NCBI GenBank assembly: GCA_016183425.1
Contig: JACPEP010000018.1
Location: forward strand, 1-32,365
Origin: Chloroflexota bacterium
GTDB lineage: Bacteria > Chloroflexota > Dehalococcoidia > JACPEP01
DNA length: 32,365 nucleotides
Reading direction: 5' to 3'
This document shows positions 24,158-31,929 of this stretch, one piece after another; position 1 is the first letter of the stretch, and every line of letters begins with the position of its first letter. The notes beneath the pieces are model-generated. The model searched no databases. It had not been told where the DNA came from and saw only the letters and a list, made by a program, of their open reading frames with translations. The position numbers and the translations under genes are program-made.

Positions 24158-26530
24158 GTGGGCGAGGCATCATCGGTGTATACTAACAACAAAGGGTATG
24201 AAAGCCCCCCGGTACCAAAGCGAGTGGTGAAAACATTCTCCTGGTTTCTGCACAGTGTCGTCGGTCGAGTCACCTTTGCCGCTGTTTTGGGATCGCTGAC
24301 CCTTCTGGGGCTTCTGGGCTATATTGGCTTGGCGGCGGTGAGAGAAAGCACAGAGCTGGCCCTGGCGGAGCGTCTCAATCTGGCCCAAGCCACGGCCGAG
24401 CAGGTAGAGCAACACCTTTTACAGGAAGTAGTGGGGGAAATGGCGCAGTGGGTGCCAAACATAGATCCCCAGGGGGAGAAAGAGGATCAGAAAAGGGCAC
24501 TGGGACGCCTGTTCTCCACGCCTCATAGCGGCTTCGCTCCCCGAGCCCTTTTCCTTCTTGACAAGCAAGGGGATCTGGTGTGGGCTGAGCCCAGTGGCCC
24601 ATGGTCGGTTACAGAAGCTCAATACAAAGGGGATCACGTGATCCGGGCCATGACAACCGGCCAGCCCAGAGTATCTAACCTTATAACGGGAGACACGCCT
24701 AGTAGTCATATCATCTCAGTGGTAGTGCCCCTAAAAAATGATGGAGGGGAAGTGGTGGGGGCCCTGGGAAGCATCCTCAACCCCGAAGAAATCGCCTCCA
24801 CCCTATCCGTGCAGTTCATAGCCGCCCAGGGCAAGGAGCGCTACGGCCAACTGGTGGACCAGAATGGCCATGCCCTGGCCAGCAGTAGAGAGATAGACAC
24901 GTTCCAAAAAGTAGACCACGCCGACCGGATAGCAAACCTGATGGCTGAGGGCAAGGCCAAGGTGACCACATGCCACAGTTGCCATGGCCCAGACCTCCTA
25001 AAGGGTCGCGTCAGAGAAGTGGCCGCCTTCGCCCCCCTCTCCGTGGCCCCCTGGGGGGTGATTATCCGGCAGACGGAAGCGGAAGCCCTCGCCCCCAGTC
25101 GACAACTGCAAAGACTGCTGCTCATCGTTTCCGTAGGCATGGTGGTGGCGGTTGCCCTGGCCATGTGGCCCCTCTCTCGGAGCATGGTGGCACCTCTCCG
25201 TGCCCTCTCAGGAGCCTCGCGGAGAATGGCCCGGGGCGACCTAGAGGTGGCCGTGCCAATATCAGGACCGGCGGAGGTGAGAGAACTGGCCCTGGACTTT
25301 GAAGCTATGAGAGAGAAGCTCAAAGCCTCCTTGGAAGAAGTGAGGAGCATCAATCAGGAACTGGAGGAGAGAGTTAAGCTACGCACTACAGAGTTGGAGC
25401 GCCGCACCCAGGAGCTAGAGGCCGTATACTCCGTGGTGGCTATGAGCCAGCACCTCAGCGTCCAAGAGATCCTGGATAGCGCACTGGCCAGGGTCCTGGA
25501 TATCCTGGCCCTCAAAGCGGGGTGGATTATGCTCCGAGACGGCGAGAAAGCCAGATTGAAACCCATGGCTTGGCGGGGCATCTCTCCAGAAGCGGTCATG
25601 GAAGAAGTAGACGGCCATGGAGACGTGGCCGCCCGGGCAGGAGCCAAACTCTTGCACCTCAGGCCAGAGACCCCTTTGTTCGCCGCCGGTGTGTCATGTT
25701 TCCTCAGTGTGCCCCTGGGCATTCGAGAACAAGCACTGGGGGTCTTGAATATAGCCTGCCGAGATGACTGTAGCTTCACAGAAGAAGAGCTACGTCTTCT
25801 AAACTCCATAGGCCAACAACTGGGGGTAGCCGTAGACAATGCTCGCCTCTATCGAGAGCTACAGCAGAAAGAGGAGTTGCGAGGACAGCTTCTGGGCCAG
25901 ACCATCGCCGCCCAAGAGGAGGAACGACGGCGCATCGCCCGGGAGCTTCATGACTCCTTGGCCCAGATCGTAACCGGCCTCACCATCAACCTGGAGGCCC
26001 TGGCCAAGACCGCGCCGGAGACAACCAAAGAAGGGATAGACAAAAGTCGAGCCGCGGCGGCATCGGCCCTGGACGAATTGCGCCGCTTGATTGTGGAGCT
26101 TCGCCCTAGCGTCTTGGACGATCTAGGCCTGGTTCCCGCCATAAGGTGGTACGCCGAAAAACGCCTCCTTGAGAGCGGGGTGGCCGTGGAATTCAGCGCC
26201 GCCGGCTTTGAAAAACGCCTGCCCGGCGAGCTAGAGACGACTATCTTTCGCACCCTTCAGGAGGCTATTAACAACGTGGCCAAGCATGCCCAGGCCAGGC
26301 AGGCAAAGATTGCCTTACGGGTGTACGATTCCATGGTGCAAGTCACAGTGGAGGACGATGGACGGGGCTTCGATACCCAAGTGATGAATATTAGCCCGAT
26401 AGTAACCGGTCACTGGGGATTGGTGGGCATGAAAGAACGGGTCGCCCTTCTAGGAGGCACCGTGACCATCTGGTCTCAGCCAGGACGGGGCACCAAAGTC
26501 ACCTTGGATATACCAATAGAATACAAATAG
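24158..26530 (+). CDS. NarL-type sensor histidine kinase with extracytoplasmic heme-c motif
   Basis: 790 residues from GTG 24158 (GTGs at 24176 and 24227 are alternatives; no clear ribosome site). TM1 at ~32-62, an extracytoplasmic Cache-like domain at ~65-315, TM2 at ~320-340, HAMP to ~395, coiled coil, GAF at ~425-565, HisKA_3 dimerisation helix with RELHDSLAQ (phosphoacceptor His598), and an HATPase domain with NNVAKHA and DDGRGFD. In the sensor domain TTCHSCHGPDLLKG carries CxxCH at 272-276, the covalent heme-c attachment motif, on the outside where heme c is attached. It is therefore probably a heme-based redox or gas (NO/CO/O2) sensor. The cognate regulator follows 22 bases downstream and a membrane redox operon follows that. 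Confidence 0.88.
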   Translation: MGEASSVYTNNKGYESPPVPKRVVKTFSWFLHSVVGRVTFAAVLGSLTLLGLLGYIGLAAVRESTELALAERLNLAQATAEQVEQHLLQEVVGEMAQWVPNIDPQGEKEDQKRALGRLFSTPHSGFAPRALFLLDKQGDLVWAEPSGPWSVTEAQYKGDHVIRAMTTGQPRVSNLITGDTPSSHIISVVVPLKNDGGEVVGALGSILNPEEIASTLSVQFIAAQGKERYGQLVDQNGHALASSREIDTFQKVDHADRIANLMAEGKAKVTTCHSCHGPDLLKGRVREVAAFAPLSVAPWGVIIRQTEAEALAPSRQLQRLLLIVSVGMVVAVALAMWPLSRSMVAPLRALSGASRRMARGDLEVAVPISGPAEVRELALDFEAMREKLKASLEEVRSINQELEERVKLRTTELERRTQELEAVYSVVAMSQHLSVQEILDSALARVLDILALKAGWIMLRDGEKARLKPMAWRGISPEAVMEEVDGHGDVAARAGAKLLHLRPETPLFAAGVSCFLSVPLGIREQALGVLNIACRDDCSFTEEELRLLNSIGQQLGVAVDNARLYRELQQKEELRGQLLGQTIAAQEEERRRIARELHDSLAQIVTGLTINLEALAKTAPETTKEGIDKSRAAAASALDELRRLIVELRPSVLDDLGLVPAIRWYAEKRLLESGVAVEFSAAGFEKRLPGELETTIFRTLQEAINNVAKHAQARQAKIALRVYDSMVQVTVEDDGRGFDTQVMNISPIVTGHWGLVGMKERVALLGGTVTIWSQPGRGTKVTLDIPIEYK

Positions 26531-26552
26531 AACGTTAAAAAAGGAGGTTCAG

Positions 26553-27221
26553 ATGGACAATGGCGACCGGATTAAGGTTCTGATAGCCGAAGATCACCCC
26601 ATCGTCCGCGACGGGTTGCGTATGCTATTACGCAGCTATAGCGACATGGAGGTGGTAGCTGAGGCCACCGATGGAGACGAGGCAGTAGAGAAAGCCCTCC
26701 AGCACCACCCAGATGTTGTCCTCATGGATGTGGCGATGCCCAAAATGAGCGGCATCGAAGCCACCCGAGCAATCAAAGAGCGGGAGCCCGACATCAAGAT
26801 CCTGACCCTAACGGTGCATGACAGCCAGGACTACTTCTTCCGCATCGTTCAGGCGGGTGCCTCGGGCTACATCCTCAAAGGGGACACCTCCAGCGAGCTG
26901 GTAGCCGCCATTCGAGCGGTGCAGCGGGGTGGGGTTTTCCTATCGCCCCTGGTAGCCAAAAGACTCATGGAGGATTACCTGCGCCGGGTGGCCAGTGGCG
27001 AGGAGAATGCCAGCTACAATGGACTCACAGAGAGGGAACGGGAGGTCCTGAAACTCATCGCCCAGGGGCATACAAACCAGGAGGTGGCCGATCTCCTCTC
27101 CATAAGTCCTTACACCGTCCAGACCCATCGCGCCCATATCATGGAAAAGCTAAATCTTCATAGCCGCTCCGACCTTATTAGATTTGCCATTAAAAAGGGG
27201 TTAATAGATATGAGTGCCTAG
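26553..27221 (+). CDS. NarL/FixJ-family response regulator
   Basis: 222 residues. Receiver domain at 8-125 with acidic pair Glu13/Asp14, phosphoacceptor Asp59 (VVLMDVAMP), the Thr of LTLTVHD near 87 and Lys109. LuxR-type helix-turn-helix at ~155-215 (LTEREREVLKLIAQGHTNQEVADLL, then SPYTVQTHRAHIMEKL). AAGGAGG five bases before the ATG is a strong ribosome site. It is the partner of the heme-motif kinase and most likely activates the downstream NrfD operon or its own promoter. Putative binding sites are the 13-base direct repeats at 27406 and 27608, by position only. Confidence 0.94.
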   Translation: MDNGDRIKVLIAEDHPIVRDGLRMLLRSYSDMEVVAEATDGDEAVEKALQHHPDVVLMDVAMPKMSGIEATRAIKEREPDIKILTLTVHDSQDYFFRIVQAGASGYILKGDTSSELVAAIRAVQRGGVFLSPLVAKRLMEDYLRRVASGEENASYNGLTEREREVLKLIAQGHTNQEVADLLSISPYTVQTHRAHIMEKLNLHSRSDLIRFAIKKGLIDMSA

Positions 27222-27405
27222 CCTGACACCGCTCTACATCTCCTGATTTTTCCTGCCCAGCCAAGGGCAACACATATCCCTCTCTTAAGCCCCCTTGCCC
27301 CCTAAAAACCCCCACCGATTGCTCACTTTAGTAGATGCTATACTCCAATCATATTACCTTATAGCCACACTTTATCCCTAATTCAGCTAATCTATCCACT
27401 ATATA

Positions 27406-27418
27406 AAGGTACTAGGCC
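27406..27418 (+). repeat. 13-base direct repeat, upstream copy
   Basis: AAGGTACTAGGCC, identical to 27608-27620, 202 bases apart. It overlaps the TATAAA at 27402-27407. Confidence 0.5.
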
Positions 27419-27607
27419 CACTGTTTTTTCTTCTTCTGTGTAGAGAAGCTAGCAGACTCTCGTAACTATTTTTTGTCCTCGAAATCATAAGGAGACGGGA
27501 TGTTAGACGATGGATGCTAGCAGTAACATTGTCTATGGAGAAGTGAAAATTAACACAATAAGGGACTAAGGCTCTAGTAAAAAGGATGTCAAAGTGTTTC
27601 CATCATC

Positions 27608-27620
27608 AAGGTACTAGGCC
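27608..27620 (+). repeat. 13-base direct repeat, downstream copy
   Basis: AAGGTACTAGGCC, identical to 27406-27418. It sits 23 bases before the first gene of the NrfD operon and may be a regulator site or a recombination scar. Confidence 0.5.
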
Positions 27621-27642
27621 TTGGCGAGAAAGGAGGGAGAAG

Positions 27643-27957
27643 ATGGCAGCCGTAGCGGAAAAGGGTAGAACCATAGCCTATACGGGGGGCATCCTTCTCG
27701 GCCTGGCGGTGTTTACCCTCGTGAGTCTGGCGCTTCCCCTAAGCGCGGCCCTGGCGGCAGTAGGGCTGCCGCTGCTGGTGGCCGGGCTGGCGATGAACCT
27801 GGTGGGGCGAATCACCGCCTCCCGGGCCGGGGGCGACACATACCCAACCCTCAGCGAGGAGGATTACCGTATCCTCTTTGGTCTTCCAGCCCACGGCGAG
27901 GGAAAGGCCACCGCACCCAGAGAGAAGGTGGTTTTGCGAGGAGGCAATAAAGGATGA
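27643..27957 (+). CDS. Small membrane protein of the NrfD operon
   Basis: 104 residues from the ATG at 27643, chosen for AAAGGAGGG just upstream. Two membrane helices (~9-33 and ~36-55) are followed by a ~50-residue charged cytoplasmic tail containing YPTLSEEDYRILFGLP. No family is recognised. Its last four bases overlap the NrfD start (ATGA), so the two are translationally coupled and probably form one complex. A longer frame from 27586 lacks a ribosome site of comparable quality. Confidence 0.75.
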   Translation: MAAVAEKGRTIAYTGGILLGLAVFTLVSLALPLSAALAAVGLPLLVAGLAMNLVGRITASRAGGDTYPTLSEEDYRILFGLPAHGEGKATAPREKVVLRGGNKG

Positions 27958-29219
27958 GAGTAGCTCAAAGTCACCATCTAAACCAGTTGACCCATCTGGG
28001 GGCCGGGTTCTACTGCGTATCCGCCGTCTTGGCCGGGCTGCTCCTCTGGGGCCTATACACCTGGGGCTCTCAACAGCTCATCTACGGCCTAGGGGTAACC
28101 GCCCTAAACGTACCCTTCTACTGGGGTGCTTATATCGTCAACTTCGTCTTTTTTGTCGGGCTCAGCGCCGGCGGCATCGTGGTCGCCTCCATGGTGCACG
28201 CCCTGGGCTTAGAGCGGTTTCGACCCGTCAGCCGCATCGCCGAAGTTCTGGCTATTAGCTGTCTTACCCTGGCCACCATGTTCATCTTCTTTGACCTGGG
28301 ACGGCCTGACCGCTTCCTTAACCTACTGAAGTACGCCCGGCCCATGTCGCCATTGATCTGGGACGTCATTGTCATCACCCTGTACATGGGGATGGCCCTG
28401 ATCCTGGCTTACTTCAGCACTCGGGTGGACCTGGTGCGGTGCATGGAGAAGATCCCTAGCCGTAGCAGATTCTACCGATGGCTGACCTTGGGCTACACCG
28501 ATGTCTCCCCGCGCGCCCTGGCCCGGGATAAAATCATCCTTCGGGTGTTCGCCGTCCTGGCCATCCCCGGTGCCGTGGCCCTTCATTCCGTCACCGCCTG
28601 GATCTTTGGCCTTTTGAAAGCTACCCCGGGCTGGAACACCGCTATTCTGGCACCCCTCTTTGTCGGCTCGGCTCTGGTCTCCGGCCTGGCTCTGGTGACC
28701 CTAACCTCCGTTCTGGGACGGCAATTCCTCAAACTGGACATCGAGGAGAAGCTGATTCGGGACATGGGCAAGCTCCTGGCTTTCCTCATCCCTGTCCTGG
28801 GCTACTTCCTCTTCGCCGAATGGATCACCGTCATGTACGCCCAGGAGCCCGCTCGTCTGTCCCTCTTTCAGGAGCTGATGTTTGGCAACTACGCCACCGT
28901 GTTTTGGTTCGACCTCCTCCTGGGGCTTATTATTCCCTTCGTTATACTGGCGGTGCCCGGCACCCGAACCGTGGCCGGCGTCGGCCTGGCCTCGGCTCTG
29001 GTAGTAGTAGGGGTACTGGCAGAGAGGGTGAACCTGGTGGTGGCCCCTCTCATGTTCCGTTTTCTGGTGCCCCAAATCACTTTCTACGTACCCAGTTGGG
29101 TGGAGCTATCGGTGATTCTGGGCACTTATGCCGTGGGCGTCTTGGTTTTCGTTGTTCTGGCCAAGATTCTGCCCTTGGTGGAAATAGAGGAGCCCGCTTC
29201 TCGACGGGCAGGAATTTAA
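27954..29219 (+). CDS. NrfD/PsrC-family membrane subunit
   Basis: 421 residues with about ten membrane helices. The motif GLSAGGIVVASMVHALGLERF near 63-83 and FFDLGRPDRFLNLLKYARPMSPLIWDV near 105-131 are conserved in NrfD/PsrC proteins; the latter lies by the quinone site. CHSVTAWIF-type residues are seen as ALHSVTAWIFGLL near 204. In PsrABC, tetrathionate and related enzymes this subunit exchanges electrons with the quinone pool for an Fe-S subunit (PsrB) and a Mo-bis-MGD catalytic subunit (PsrA). Neither of those is in this operon. It lies downstream of a heme-type two-component system and within 10 kb of mobA-moeA-mobB. Confidence 0.9.
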   Translation: MRVAQSHHLNQLTHLGAGFYCVSAVLAGLLLWGLYTWGSQQLIYGLGVTALNVPFYWGAYIVNFVFFVGLSAGGIVVASMVHALGLERFRPVSRIAEVLAISCLTLATMFIFFDLGRPDRFLNLLKYARPMSPLIWDVIVITLYMGMALILAYFSTRVDLVRCMEKIPSRSRFYRWLTLGYTDVSPRALARDKIILRVFAVLAIPGAVALHSVTAWIFGLLKATPGWNTAILAPLFVGSALVSGLALVTLTSVLGRQFLKLDIEEKLIRDMGKLLAFLIPVLGYFLFAEWITVMYAQEPARLSLFQELMFGNYATVFWFDLLLGLIIPFVILAVPGTRTVAGVGLASALVVVGVLAERVNLVVAPLMFRFLVPQITFYVPSWVELSVILGTYAVGVLVFVVLAKILPLVEIEEPASRRAGI

Positions 29220-29231
29220 TAGGAGGTGAGG

Positions 29232-29483
29232 ATGTCTAAAAGCGTGATGTACCTCGGGGCAGCGGTCGGCCCGTGGCTGATGATGTATCTGTCCTATAGC
29301 GTACTGGCCGCCGAGGCATGGTGGCTGTTCGCCTTCTTCGCCTTTGTGATAATGGTCGCCGCCCTCTTCATGGTCTGGCTCTTCGCCGATTGGGTACCCC
29401 AGCCAGAGGCCACTGAAGAAGGGGAGCGTCTGCGAGCACCCGCCTTCCAGCAGCGCCACAGCCAGAGGCCTTCCGGCTTCTAA
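29232..29483 (+). CDS. Small membrane protein, last gene of the NrfD operon
   Basis: 83 residues from the ATG at 29232; AGGAGG ends five bases upstream and 12 bases separate it from the NrfD stop. Two membrane helices (~5-24 and ~27-50) and a charged tail rich in Glu, Arg and Gln. Family not recognised. It resembles the first operon protein in size and layout, suggesting that both are accessory subunits that flank the NrfD protein in the membrane. Confidence 0.72.
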   Translation: MSKSVMYLGAAVGPWLMMYLSYSVLAAEAWWLFAFFAFVIMVAALFMVWLFADWVPQPEATEEGERLRAPAFQQRHSQRPSGF

Positions 29484-29524
29484 GCCTGACCGGAGCCACT
29501 GGGTCGAACAAATAGCCGCCACGG

Positions 29525-29562
29525 GGAGGGGGCTTCCCTTGTGGGAAGCCCCCTCCTTTCTC
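29525..29562 (+). terminator. Rho-independent terminator of the NrfD operon
   Basis: Perfect 14-bp GC-rich stem (29525-29538 with 29543-29556), loop TTGT, followed by TTTCTCTC. Ends the plus-strand operon about 40 bases after its last stop codon. Confidence 0.9.
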
Positions 29563-29626
29563 TCTCCGATCCCCATCTCGTCGGCCAATGTCCCCTCACG
29601 CCTCGGCGAGACAAGTGGGGAAGGCT

Positions 29627-30093
29627 TTATTTCTTCCCTTCCCGGGCCGGGCGAACGCTGACTTTTATGGCTTTGGCTTTTTCCTCGTCCTTCTTGGGGA
29701 CAGTGATAGTCAGCACGCCGTTCTCAAAGCTAGCCTCGGCCTTGTCCCCCTGAATCGAGCCGGGCAGAGATACCGTGCGAGAGAAGGCCCGTAGCGGCGC
29801 TCCTGGCGGAGGTAGTCATCTCGACGTACCTCCCTCTCTGCCTTGGCCTCGCCCTTAACAGTCAAGGTGTCTCCGCTGATGGTGACCTCTACCTCCTCGG
29901 GTTTGACCCCAGGAAGCGCCATACTCACCACCACCGCATCACCCGTCTGGTACATGTCCACAGCCGCCTCGCGGGTGCCGACCACGTCCTCTAAGAGAGA
30001 GTAAGGCCTGATTAAAGCATCTTCAAAGAGACGGTCCATGGCCTGGCGAAGGCTCACCAGCTCCCGGAAAGGCTCCCCTCTCACTAAAGACAT
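29627..30093 (-). pseudogene. hsp20: Hsp20 small heat-shock protein gene with one-base frameshift
   Basis: Begins at the ATG at 30093 (GGGAGG eight bases upstream; GTG at 30102 is an alternative). The N-terminal part and alpha-crystallin domain are intact: VDMYQTGDAVVVSMALPGV, EVEVTISGDTLTVKGE, YLRQERRYGP. Around 29783-29790 the frame shifts: one base is missing before the expected FSRTVSLPGS. Reading on in the next frame gives DKAEASFENGVLTITVPKKD and a stop at 29627, a complete, well-conserved C-terminus. Uncorrected, translation ends at 29710 after 26 aberrant residues. Because the rest is pristine, a sequencing or assembly error or a very recent mutation is more likely than old decay. Promoter at 30148-30176, divergent from dnaJ. 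Confidence 0.88.
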
Positions 30094-30147
30094 ATCAAAC
30101 ACCTCCCGCTATTAATGTCTATTCTTTGGATTTTTGACTTCATTGCC

Positions 30148-30176
30148 ACTATAGCATATTGATATATCTTTATCAA
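30148..30176 (-). promoter_or_regulatory. Promoter of hsp20
   Basis: Minus-strand TTGATA (30171-30176), 17-base spacer, TATAGT (30148-30153). The -35 box is one arm of the inverted repeat at 30159-30176. Confidence 0.65.
30159..30176. promoter_or_regulatory. HspR-type operator of hsp20
   Basis: TTGATATATCTTTATCAA, inverted TTGATA/TATCAA arms. Similar in layout to the HAIR element bound by HspR (TTGA..TCAA), with six rather than seven bases between arms. It overlaps the hsp20 -35 box and matches the dnaJ operator in arms and flank. Confidence 0.55.
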
Positions 30177-30228
30177 GTATATTATCATAATGCAAATAGA
30201 TATTTATCATAGCTATTTTTAAAGACTG

Positions 30229-30246
30229 TTGACACAACGTTGTCAA
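30229..30246. promoter_or_regulatory. HspR-type operator of dnaJ-hspR
   Basis: TTGACACAACGTTGTCAA, inverted TTGACA/TGTCAA arms; the inner ACAACGTTGT is itself a perfect palindrome. It overlaps the -35 box of the dnaJ promoter. hspR is in the controlled operon, so this would be autoregulation. Confidence 0.6.
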
Positions 30247-30257
30247 TATGCTAATCT
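30229..30257 (+). promoter_or_regulatory. Promoter of dnaJ-hspR
   Basis: TTGACA (30229-30234), 17-base spacer, TAATCT (30252-30257). The bases TCAATATGCTA after the operator arm are identical in the hsp20 promoter. The leader to the ATG at 30274 is only about 10 bases. Confidence 0.65.
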
Positions 30258-30273
30258 AATACGAGGGCGAGAA

Positions 30274-31278
30274 ATGGCCAAAAAGGATTATTACCAGATT
30301 TTGGGGATAAGCCGCAACGCCTCGGAAAAAGAGGTAAAGCAGGCCTACCGTCGACTGGCCCGTCGCCACCACCCCGACGTTAACCCGGGCGACAAGCAGG
30401 CGGAGGAGCGCTTTAAGGAGATCAACGAGGCCTATGAGGTGCTCTCCGACGCCGAGAAGCGGAAGAAGTACGACCAGTTCGGGGATAATTGGCAGTATGC
30501 CGACCAGATGGGTCAGGGGGAACCCAGGCGCTACCCATGGGGTCCCCAGGCGGGGGAGACCTTCGCTGGCTCTGGCTTCGACGACCTGACCGATGACGAC
30601 CTGGGGGGCATATTTGACCGCCTGTTTCGCAGCTCACCAGGGGGACAAACCTTCCGCCGCCCCCGACAAGGAGAGAACGTAGAGCAGCCCACAGAGATAA
30701 CCCTGGAGGAAGCCTACCAAGGCACCCAGCGCACCATCCTTCTTCAGGCCGAGGAGCCATGCCCCGATTGCCGGGGCACCGGTGGCGTTCTGGGCGCCCG
30801 TTGCGCTACCTGCCGCGGCGCCGGCAAAGTGCTTCACCCCCGCCGCCTGGAGGTGAAGATACCTCCGGGCGTCACCGATGGCTCTCGGGTGCGGGTGGCG
30901 GGGGCCGGTAGACATGGCGGCCGGAGAGGGAGTGCAGGGGACCTTTACCTGGCTATCAAAGTGAAGCCTCATGACCTCTTCCAGCGACGCAATAGCGACC
31001 TCCATGTGGAGGTGCCCATCTCCCTGTTCACCGCCATCCTGGGGGGAGAAGTAGAGGTGCCTACCCTTAAGGGGAAGGTAATGCTGAAGATACCGCCGGA
31101 GACCCAAAACGGGCGCGTCTTTCGCCTGGCAGGCCAGGGGATGCCCCACCTGGGCACATCAGAGCGAGGTGAGCTCTACGCAGGGATAAAGGTCGTGCTG
31201 CCCTCGGGACTCACCGAGGAGGAGAAGAAGCTGCTTAGGCAGCTGCGAGAGTCCTGGGAGAGACGGAACGGCGGCTAA
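30274..31278 (+). CDS. dnaJ: DnaJ-family co-chaperone with half-size zinc finger
   Basis: 334 residues from the ATG at 30274; a longer frame from 30229 starts inside the promoter and is rejected. J domain at 4-68 with the HPD motif (HHPDVNPGD) that stimulates DnaK ATPase, a Gly-rich region, then only two CxxCxGxG repeats (CPDCRGTG, Cys163/166; CATCRGAG, Cys177/180) where standard DnaJ has four. The C-terminal substrate-binding domains run from ~185 to 330 ([15 protein letters not shown], then [16 protein letters not shown]). The two repeats could bind one zinc ion. Likely partner is DnaK encoded elsewhere. First gene of the operon with hspR. Confidence 0.93.
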   Translation: MAKKDYYQILGISRNASEKEVKQAYRRLARRHHPDVNPGDKQAEERFKEINEAYEVLSDAEKRKKYDQFGDNWQYADQMGQGEPRRYPWGPQAGETFAGSGFDDLTDDDLGGIFDRLFRSSPGGQTFRRPRQGENVEQPTEITLEEAYQGTQRTILLQAEEPCPDCRGTGGVLGARCATCRGAGKVLHPRRLEVKIPPGVTDGSRVRVAGAGRHGGRRGSAGDLYLAIKVKPHDLFQRRNSDLHVEVPISLFTAILGGEVEVPTLKGKVMLKIPPETQNGRVFRLAGQGMPHLGTSERGELYAGIKVVLPSGLTEEEKKLLRQLRESWERRNGG

Positions 31279-31288
31279 CCCCCCACCC

Positions 31289-31316
31289 TTAGGCAACTAA
31301 TAAGATTTTTGCCTAA
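31289..31316 (+). promoter_or_regulatory. Weak hairpin between dnaJ and hspR
   Basis: TTAGGCA (31289-31295) and TGCCTAA (31310-31316) with a 14-base loop; the flanking CCC/GGG extends the stem after a one-base bulge. No T run follows, so it is more likely a processing or mRNA stability element than a terminator. Confidence 0.35.
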
Positions 31317-31350
31317 AGGGCGGGCCGCATAAAAAGGAAAGAAGAGCGAT

Positions 31351-31698
31351 ATGGCCAGAAAGACCCACGACGAGGAATCGGAGCCGCTGTACGTCATCAG
31401 CATCGCTGCTCGAATACTGGGCGTGCACGCCCAGACCCTGCGCTACTACGAGCGGGTGGGCCTGATCACCCCTTCCCGGTCCCAGGGGAACATCAGGCTA
31501 TACTCGGGAGAGGACATCAACCGCTTGCGGCAAGTCCTGCGTCTCATCAACGACCTGGGGGTCAACCTGGCCGGCGCCGAGGTCATCCTGCGTATGAGCC
31601 AGCGCATGGCGGAGATGGAGCGGGAGATACGCCAGTTGAGGGCAGAGTTGACGCAGCTTAGGGAAGGAAGGCCTAACAGTGGCAACCCTACCCTTTGA
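31351..31698 (+). CDS. hspR: MerR-family heat-shock repressor HspR
   Basis: 115 residues. Residues 12-60 are the MerR helix-turn-helix (LYVISIAARILGVHAQTLRYYERVGLI, then SQGNIRLYSGEDINRL). The HspR hallmark of starting with a long acidic N-terminus and lacking a metal-sensing Cys loop is present. The C-terminal 50 residues (MSQRMAEMEREIRQLRAELTQLREG) are a dimerisation coiled coil. HspR represses chaperone operons and is released when its DnaK partner is titrated by unfolded proteins. It sits behind dnaJ, 72 bases after its stop, with AAGGAAAG as ribosome site. Confidence 0.9.
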   Translation: MARKTHDEESEPLYVISIAARILGVHAQTLRYYERVGLITPSRSQGNIRLYSGEDINRLRQVLRLINDLGVNLAGAEVILRMSQRMAEMEREIRQLRAELTQLREGRPNSGNPTL

Positions 31699-31715
31699 CA
31701 TGAAGGAGAGCTAAC

Positions 31716-31925
31716 ATGGAGCAAGTAAAGGTCTTCTACGACCGGGCGGGCAACACTCTAACGGTGTGGTTTGGAGAGCCCGCCGAGGGATTTGTGGCTG
31801 AAGAGACCGGTGAGGAAGTAGTGTTGATAAAGGACCGAAATGGCCGAGTCATCGGTTTTGAACGGCTGAACCTCACCATCCCAGCTCCAGAGCAACTGCG
31901 GGTGACCTTCGAGGCGGTGGGCTAG
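31716..31925 (+). CDS. DUF2283-family small protein
   Basis: 69 residues. VKVFYDRAGNTLTVWF at the start and VVLIKDRNGRVIGFERLNL in the middle are the pattern of the DUF2283 fold, a small beta-rich protein of unknown function. GGAGAG seven bases before the ATG is a good ribosome site. It begins 17 bases after the hspR stop, so it is co-transcribed. DUF2283 proteins often sit next to small partner genes of toxin-antitoxin appearance, but none is clear here. Confidence 0.8.
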   Translation: MEQVKVFYDRAGNTLTVWFGEPAEGFVAEETGEEVVLIKDRNGRVIGFERLNLTIPAPEQLRVTFEAVG

Positions 31926-31929
31926 GTGC

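Larger units (their letters stand above)
27222..27642 (+). other. 420-base gene-free region upstream of the NrfD operon
   Basis: No credible gene. It is more AT-rich than its flanks. It contains an extended -10 like element TGCTATACT (27336-27344), a TATAAA (27402-27407), and the two 13-base direct repeats. A six-codon frame with GGAG ribosome site begins at 27500. The size suits a regulated promoter with several activator sites. Confidence 0.5.

Noticed and set aside
23973-24230. 85-codon ORF before the sensor kinase
   Set aside because: Overlaps the kinase start in another frame, starts at the presumed promoter, and its sequence is not protein-like.
30229-30273. Extended N-terminus of DnaJ from a TTG at 30229
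   Set aside because: That codon is the -35 box and operator arm; the conserved protein begins [10 protein letters not shown] at 30274.
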